A DNA stretch of 64,000 nucleotides from Poa pratensis. Taxonomy: Eukaryota > Streptophyta > Magnoliopsida > Poales > Poaceae. The notes beneath the pieces were generated by a model, which worked only from the letters and a program-made list of their open reading frames with translations, ran no database searches and had not been told where the DNA came from. Where the stretch lies: positions 20,445,382 to 20,509,381 of the forward strand of contig CAMZMU010000055.1 of the NCBI GenBank assembly GCA_947311845.1, written 5' to 3'. This document shows, one piece after another, positions 57,835-64,000 of the stretch; within the stretch, counting starts at the first letter, position 1; each line of letters opens with the position of its first letter. The position numbers were made by a program, and so were the translations under genes.

Positions 57835-60800
57835 TCTATACCTACTATTAAAAGAGCAAACTTGTGTTGATACATTAAATCTGAGCCCTTCAATATTTGG
57901 CCAACGATTCAGATCGCTCCAATGTTTGACAACTCAACACATCTTTTCGTTCCGTGTTAATTACAGCCATTGCCACCGCTAAAAAGAAACATCAAACGGT
58001 TCGATCATCTAAAAAAAAGACGACGCTCTCCTTGGCACAATTGGCCGGCGCGGTCGGCGACCCTCTGTCGGCCGTCGAGTCCACGCGCAGCACCACCAGG
58101 CTGCGCTGCCATGTGAGTGATTCCCCCGTGCGTCCTCTCCGCCCTCCTCGCCGACTGCACAGCGGCGCGCGGGCGGAGGGCCGGCCCGGCGGCGGCCACG
58201 GAGCACAGCGGCGGCGCGGCGGAGGTCCGGGCCGACGGCGGCCACGGAGCACAACGGCGGGGGCGACTAGGAGGTCCGGGACGGCGGCGGCCGCAGGGCA
58301 CAGCGGCGGCGACGAGGACGTCCGGGGCGGCGGTGGACTACGATTAGTTCATCGACCTTCACGCGCCGCCGAGGGTTCCTCCCCGACCCCTGTCGTTCCT
58401 CACCGATCGGATTCTCCCTGCGGCCGTAGTCAACCGTCTATGTATGGCCGCCACTCCAGGTGATGTACCAATCAGGCAACAACATCAGCCGTTCCACTCC
58501 TCCTCAAGGTAAATCTATCTCCGCTCTCTCTATTTCTCTGATTATTCTTTTCTCTGTGTGATGCAGCACGACGGGATGCAGTTGCATCACCGTATGTCTG
58601 ATGCCATCAGCCCATGTAATGGAAATTTCTCACTATCATCTACGTAGACGTGTACTCCAACTTTTTCTGTTGTGTTTCACTGTTTTCTCTCTGAAGTGAA
58701 TATGTTCTTTGTTGTTCAAAAGTGCATATTCTATTTGGTAGGTTATTTTTAGTGCAGATTCATGGTTGAATGGTGTATGTTGGTGTAGTTCATTGTAACT
58801 GAAGATTAGCAAGGTCATTGTAACTGGAGGGAAAATATTTGTTGATTAATTATCCTAATAAGAGTTCATATATGCAGCTGGTAAGAAAAATTCAGTGTTA
58901 TGCAAAATGATGCTCGGATGATGGTTTGGTGCCAGTATGATTTGATTGTTTGTTAATTGTGTCAAGGCATGATGATTCCAAGTTATGCAAAAATTGTGCT
59001 GTTGGAGATGGTACAAATTTTGTCGAAACGGTTGTTCAATTATTTCAGACATCTTTTGCTAATCCTTTCCTTAACTAGCTGTCCATCTAGCAGCCTGCGG
59101 CCGGGCTCCCAGTCCGATGCTGCCACACGTATGGAACTCTTATGTGCCTGTTCCGCCGCCGCAAGCTTCTCACTCAGACGACGACGACGCCGAGTCCTGC
59201 ACAACATACATGCACAAGTTCCGCCGTTCTTATCCGACAAGCTGAGGCTGGGTCACTGTAGTAAGCAAGCACACCACATTTGCCTTTTCTGTTCCACCTG
59301 GGATTTAAATTTGATGCTGAGACTGCCTGCATCCTTGTGTTCTGTAGCATGAAGTATGATATGATCCATATGTAACCGGACAGCACGGTGGCAATGGTGG
59401 TGAGGGAGGTGCGCCATTGGGCGTCTCCGAGGAGCAGATGCGTGATGGCTTTTTGGAAGGTAAGTTGATGGACTGTTCTATCCTACATCATGCAGACAAT
59501 GTATTTTCAGTTCTGTTAGTGATGTTTGTCAAAGTGATGTGATGCTTGTCGACATCGCGCGCCTATGGGCTTTTTTGCACTGGAAGTCTCGGTACTGAAG
59601 GTTTGCGAGTGTTTGAAAGATAACATTGTTGTTCAGCTGCAATAGTCTTTGAAAGACAACATCCACTTCCTGCCTTGTGTTGTTTGGGTTCAGCTACTTT
59701 GCATTATGTGTACGTGTGGATGTTTTAATATGTCCGGTGATGAACATGGATGTATTTATAAAGCTACAACGCTTTACTCATTAAGAGCCTTCGAAAGTAT
59801 ATAAGAATTATCTGAAAGTAGATGCACGCATATGAATTATTACTCATACATTTGCCATGTACTTTTTGTGCTGGAAACACACCACGAGGTCTTGATTACT
59901 TATAATGTTTGACATTGAATAGCAATGAGAATTGAGTGAATCCGTCCTTGTGCAGGCTGTGTAAGTGTTTCATCCTTTCCGAATATCCTCCTTGTAGATT
60001 CATCCATTTCACTCTCTTTAACCAAGTCTGTAGACAGATTATCTCACTTTTTCTGCTACATGTGTGGTTCAATGTAAGCCTGGAGCTGTTAGCATAATTG
60101 CAGGAAGTTAGGTCTGTAGGATAAATCACAATCTTGTTTCAGTCACGCCGAAGTCCAAATTTTCTTTTTGGATAAAGGCGATGCAAAGTTTTAATTTTAT
60201 ACTTGCATGAATTTAAATTGGTCAAACGTTTGATCAATGTGAAACAATCGGCAGCAAATTTATAATGCAAATTATACTATTTTTTGTAGATCAACTTTGA
60301 TGGATATCTTGTTTATTGAACTGTGCTGCTTGCCCTTAGTACGCAACAATATTGTTTCCACACATGTATTACTGGAGATGCAATAGTGTGCTTAATGATC
60401 CCACAAATGGAAGTAATAATTCATGGGTCTTAGGTATATAGAACTGCGGCAAGGACAACAAGGTCGGTACTTAAATTTACTCCCTTTGAGCGAGTGGCAT
60501 GCTGCTACTTCTAAATATACTAGATATAGGTTGCATCTACATGCTTTATGTACTAGCTAACTTTTTTGATAAATATGAATGAGAAATCATAGCGATTCAA
60601 TTTCTATTCACTGTTCAGTAGCGGCAGATTTATCAATTTGTAATTGATCATGCAGAACATATTTTAGTAGCATCTCCATATTGCTACTTCATTGGCATAT
60701 TGGTTTTGTTACGGCCTGTATGCACGTTGAGACCCGTCCCTCTGCAAATTTGACAAATAGACAACATGAAATTGCAGTTTATGACAACTTAATCCATATA

Positions 60801-61248
60801 TAACATAGTGAAAGTAGCTATTTCTTGAAAGTAATCAGGTTTCTGTGGGCATGAAACAGAGCCTAGATTGGAGATCGTAACATGTACATGCTTTAGACCT
60901 GGTGCACAATAGATTTCACACAAGTCAAGAACAAGACACAAGAAACACTAAGATGTAAGTTTCTCATTGCAAGAGTTGGTGCAAAATTTACCCCGATTAA
61001 GGGTTCCGGTTAAATTGATATCACCCTTATTTTTAACAAAACCAGTTATGTGGTGGATAATTACTGAACCATATGTTTAGCATGTAACTGTTATTTTAAA
61101 GATGAACTTCAAAAACACCTAAAACATGCATATATCGAGATAGAGAGAGCGCATCGTCAATTTTATTACAGTTTTGACGGAGATTGATCCAAATTTCAAA
61201 TGCATTGGTTGATTTATGAGACGTGCATTGCACGTGCACCGTTACTAG
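57835..61248 (+). mobile_element. Helitron (3.4 kb) in TPI intron 5, with exon-like cargo
   Basis: The 5' end is TCTATACCTACTATTAAAAG, the classic grass Helitron start. The 3' end is a hairpin ACGTGC-att-GCACGT (61221-61235), then 13 bases ending CTAG at 61248. Insertion is precisely between A (57834) and T (61249), with no duplication. No Rep/helicase frame is visible, so it is non-autonomous. Interior segments at 58020-58480 and 59095-59240 are GC-rich and look like captured exons, and 59382-59459 reads QHGGNGGEGGAPLGVSEEQM then RDGFLEG followed by a GTAAGT donor. Confidence 0.9.
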
Positions 61249-61655
61249 TCAATGTCAAACAATGCAAAGGAACGGCCACAATGAAGGCACAAAGGTATAA
61301 ACGGATTCAGCTAATTTTCCGTTTGTATAATAATAAGTTCAGAAGTATTTCAGTATTTGTTTGCTTGTATGACCTAGCTCCTAGTTAAAGTAATTATCTA
61401 GTTCAAGTACTACTTCAGCATTCTGTTCCCTAATATGCCATACTAATCTTCAAGGAAGAGTTCAAAAGGATATAAGAATTTTGGTTATTTTACTACAGAG
61501 ATAATAAAAGAATAAACAAGTACCGTATTCTCACAGAGTCACACTCAAGCCTAAATGCCACTAGCAGGAATTGATCAATCATTTGTTTGTTTTTACTTTA
61601 AACTACGGCAGACTAAATTAAGTTCAACCGATGTTACATCATCCACTAACAAATA

Positions 61656-61746
61656 CTACCTCTGATCGGAATTATTTGTCGCGAGTTGTACACCACGTTT
61701 GTATAAACTAGCTATCCGTCCGCGACAATAAAAAGGGATCGGAGGG
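61656..61746. mobile_element. Stowaway-like MITE in TPI intron 5
   Basis: Ends CTACCTCTGATCGGAATTAT and a complementary aaaaagggatcggaggggaa. The tttgtcgcgagttg / tccgcgacaata arms fold back. TA at the left edge. Confidence 0.65.
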
Positions 61747-62923
61747 GAAAAAAGATAAAATTAAGAGGGTTATCCAAATGTTTGATACTTAAGGAGTGCC
61801 CAAACTATTTTCCATGAAGATCTTAACGTAAGAGGGCTACACAAATATACTAGAGCAAAGAAGAAAATACATTTTCCATGAAGTAGGGATATATTTATCA
61901 ATGTATCAAACAGCAAGTAAAAGTTACCTGCAATAGCTTTAGTCTGAGCAGCAACAACTTCCATTGTTGTTCCTGCTTCCCTCTGTTCAAGGGTTTCACC
62001 AATGCAAGCAAACCTTGATTCCTTGGCGAGTGCGTAAGCAACTTTGTCAGCAACAAACTGTCATGAATTAGAAAACCGTTACTAAAACAGTAGAAAACTT
62101 CCCATGAGGTAAATATAGAGCTTTAGACATCCTGATGAAAACCTCGACTGCAATAAAGTTGAGAAACTGGTTATATTTGACAAACTTGCTGGTGTCATGT
62201 TACCAGTCTATGCTGAGTTTGCGAGTTTACAAGTACAGTAGTTTCGATCCCGAACAAAAGTATGCAGCCCCACAATAATAAATAAATGGTGAAATTAAAT
62301 CCATGTCCTACTGACCTCTGGCCTAGTTTTGCCATGACAGAGAGCCAGAGAGGGGATTACAACCTACCAAGTTATGGTCCTGCCCAAGTAGCTGCCCACA
62401 ATCTTCGAAAGTGTTCCATAAGAGGAGTGTAGCAATATTGGCAAGTTTTTCATATCATAGACCCAGATTTATGTTAAGTAAAGTTATTTCATAGGTTAGG
62501 TTTCCTGCCTTTTCTACATACCTGTACTAACTACCATGCAGAATTCCCTGGTAATTACTGGTAAGTTTGCAAAGGAAGTGGAGATCCAAGACAATTGATC
62601 AAGCAAGTTATATTAGCTTGAGCAATCAAGCAACGCACAGTTCAAAAAGCACTTACATCGTTTGATTCACTCCAGCAGCGCTCTCCGCTCAGAGTGTCCC
62701 AGAATAACCCAAGGCACCTGCAGGTTCACCAGCATCTCAGCACTGCAATGAAAGAGACATGCGTAGAGAAAACTCGTATTTACAGCAGGGAATTTCGGCC
62801 AATTTGGTCGCACAGATTTCGCCGCATCTACTCCACATTGCCAAACTAGTCACTAACCATTAGAGCAAAACTAGTCACTAACCATCAGAGCAAAAGTTCC
62901 AGCAAAAAAAAAAAAACATCAGA

Positions 62924-63315
62924 CTAGGAAGCGCGATACGGCAGAAAAGTCACGTATCAGGGTTAGATACGTATCGGATACGGGATACGTATCGGATACA
63001 TGAGGATACAGAACGCTCCATCGAACTTGATGCATTGCTATCCACCTCGATTAAATGTAGTCCAGATGTTGAATGTTGCTCATGTATTCCTCCAAATGAT
63101 GATCGGAAGTGGCACGCATGTACAGAAAGTCACGAAGACTCCTATATACTACTAATAATTCTCATTCTCATATAAAAAATCACTAATTTATATACATTAT
63201 TAATTTTATTATAATATACAAACGTATCCCCATATCCGTGTTTTTGAAAAATCGGCGTATCGGCGTATCACGGTATCGGTATCCGTATCCGTATCGCCGT
63301 ATCTGGGCATCCTAG
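62924..63315. mobile_element. hAT-type MITE in TPI intron 3
   Basis: Ends CTAGGAAGCGCGATACGGC and GCCGTATCTGGGCATCCTAG are inverted repeats. Flanking octamers ACATCAGA (62916-62923) and CCATCAGA (63316-63323) differ at one base. The interior is packed with ggatacg / cgtatcc words in both orientations. 392 bp. Confidence 0.8.
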
Positions 63316-63837
63316 CCATCAGAGCAAAAGGGTAAGCAAAGTGAGTTAAGAGAACTAGAGAAGGACCGCTTCACCTGATCTCGCCGGTGAAGGCGCCTCC
63401 CTTGCGCACCCAGCAGTTCTGCGCGGCGACGGCGAAGTCGGGCCGCAGCAGCCCCTTTGCCTGCTGCAGGAACACGAACGGCGGGCTCACCACCACCTCT
63501 GCATCCAAAACCAAACTCCATGTAATGTACGTACATCGATCAGCGCAAAATCAAGCGACTCGATCCCAGACGGAAAAAAAAAGGGCCTCGACCGATCCGA
63601 GGGATCGCAGGCGAAGCTCACCGACGGCATCTCGGAGGGCACCTCGGCCTCGTTGAGCATGGTGACGATCTTCTTCACGTCGTCGCCGGTTCCGTTCTGC
63701 ACCAGCAGCGGACGGCATTATTACAGATCAAAGCCAAGCTCCTCCAGGGCTTACAGTTTTGAACCGAAACGACAGAGTGGTGTGTGGGAGCTTACGCATT
63801 TCCAGTTGCCGCCGACGAAGAACTTCCTGGGAGCCAT

Positions 63838-64000
63838 TGGTTTGATTGTTTCGTGCGGCGAATCGAAGGCTGTCGTCGCGATGGAGGGTGTGCCTTTTTT
63901 TGTCGCGTTAGTGTGAGGTTATATCGAGAGGGCGGAGGGCAAAACCGGCGGAGAAAATAGGTGTCTGAGCTTCTTGGAGCGGAAGAAAGAAGGATCCATC
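63838..64000 (-). promoter_or_regulatory. TPI leader / promoter-proximal region
   Basis: This is sequence upstream of the TPI start codon, continuing off the window edge. No TATA element is visible within it. Confidence 0.3.

Noticed and set aside
57954..58463. 169-codon frame in TPI intron 5
   Set aside because: Inside the Helitron; overlapping GC-rich frames on both strands. Kept only as possible captured cargo, not as a gene.

Overview
The window is nuclear DNA from a grass, most likely a Pooideae/Triticeae cereal. The evidence is intron-containing genes with very GC-rich exons, many Stowaway MITEs with TA-flanked CTCCCTCC termini, MULE, hAT and Harbinger elements, two Helitrons, LINE debris with plant zf-RVT and RNase H motifs, and a short LTR retrotransposon primed by initiator tRNA-Met. 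Nothing here is bacterial, organellar or viral. Exons were read by eye from ORFs, splice sites and family motifs, with no database search.

Layout. 1-2.3 kb looks like the terminal part of a CACTA-type transposon with internal tandem repeats. 2.3-9.3 kb is intergenic: two tiny ORFs, four Stowaway MITEs, a 1.3-kb non-LTR insertion with a 13-bp target duplication, an 842-bp MULE derivative and a degenerate minisatellite. 9.45-11.86 kb is an intact four-exon laccase (+ strand, 576 aa) with a TATA box and a match to the miR397 target site. 12-15.25 kb is a decayed L1-type LINE. 18.1-20.8 kb is a GRAS/SCARECROW-like gene (- strand, LISCL type) with a 5'UTR intron and two single-base deletions in the linker between its disordered N-terminus and the GRAS domain. 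20.9-31 kb holds no gene I can support, only MITEs, LINE remnants and a 281-bp tandem duplication.

31.1-45.6 kb holds two paralogous five-exon small C2-domain genes (- strand) with the same exon structure. Copy A has a stop codon two codons into its last exon. Copy B has a one-base insertion in exon 4, and its intron 2 has grown to about 3.6 kb by retroelement insertion. Between them lie three copies of an AT-rich, non-coding repeat of roughly 1.6 kb.

45.7-64 kb is dominated by cytosolic triosephosphate isomerase (TPI) sequence on the - strand. A full nine-exon copy at the right edge carries several frameshifts, a lost splice acceptor and a 3.4-kb Helitron in intron 5. A partial second copy (exons 8-9) at 48.8-49.1 kb belongs to a duplicated block whose flank has been triplicated in 600-bp units and which is cut off by a Harbinger transposon.

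Only the laccase reads as an undamaged gene. The GRAS gene, both C2 genes and both TPI copies each carry at least one lesion, mostly single G/C indels. These are either real gene decay or base-level sequence error, and resequencing would decide. The laccase (apoplastic lignin/phenolic oxidation) and the GRAS regulator (nuclear) have no evident functional link.
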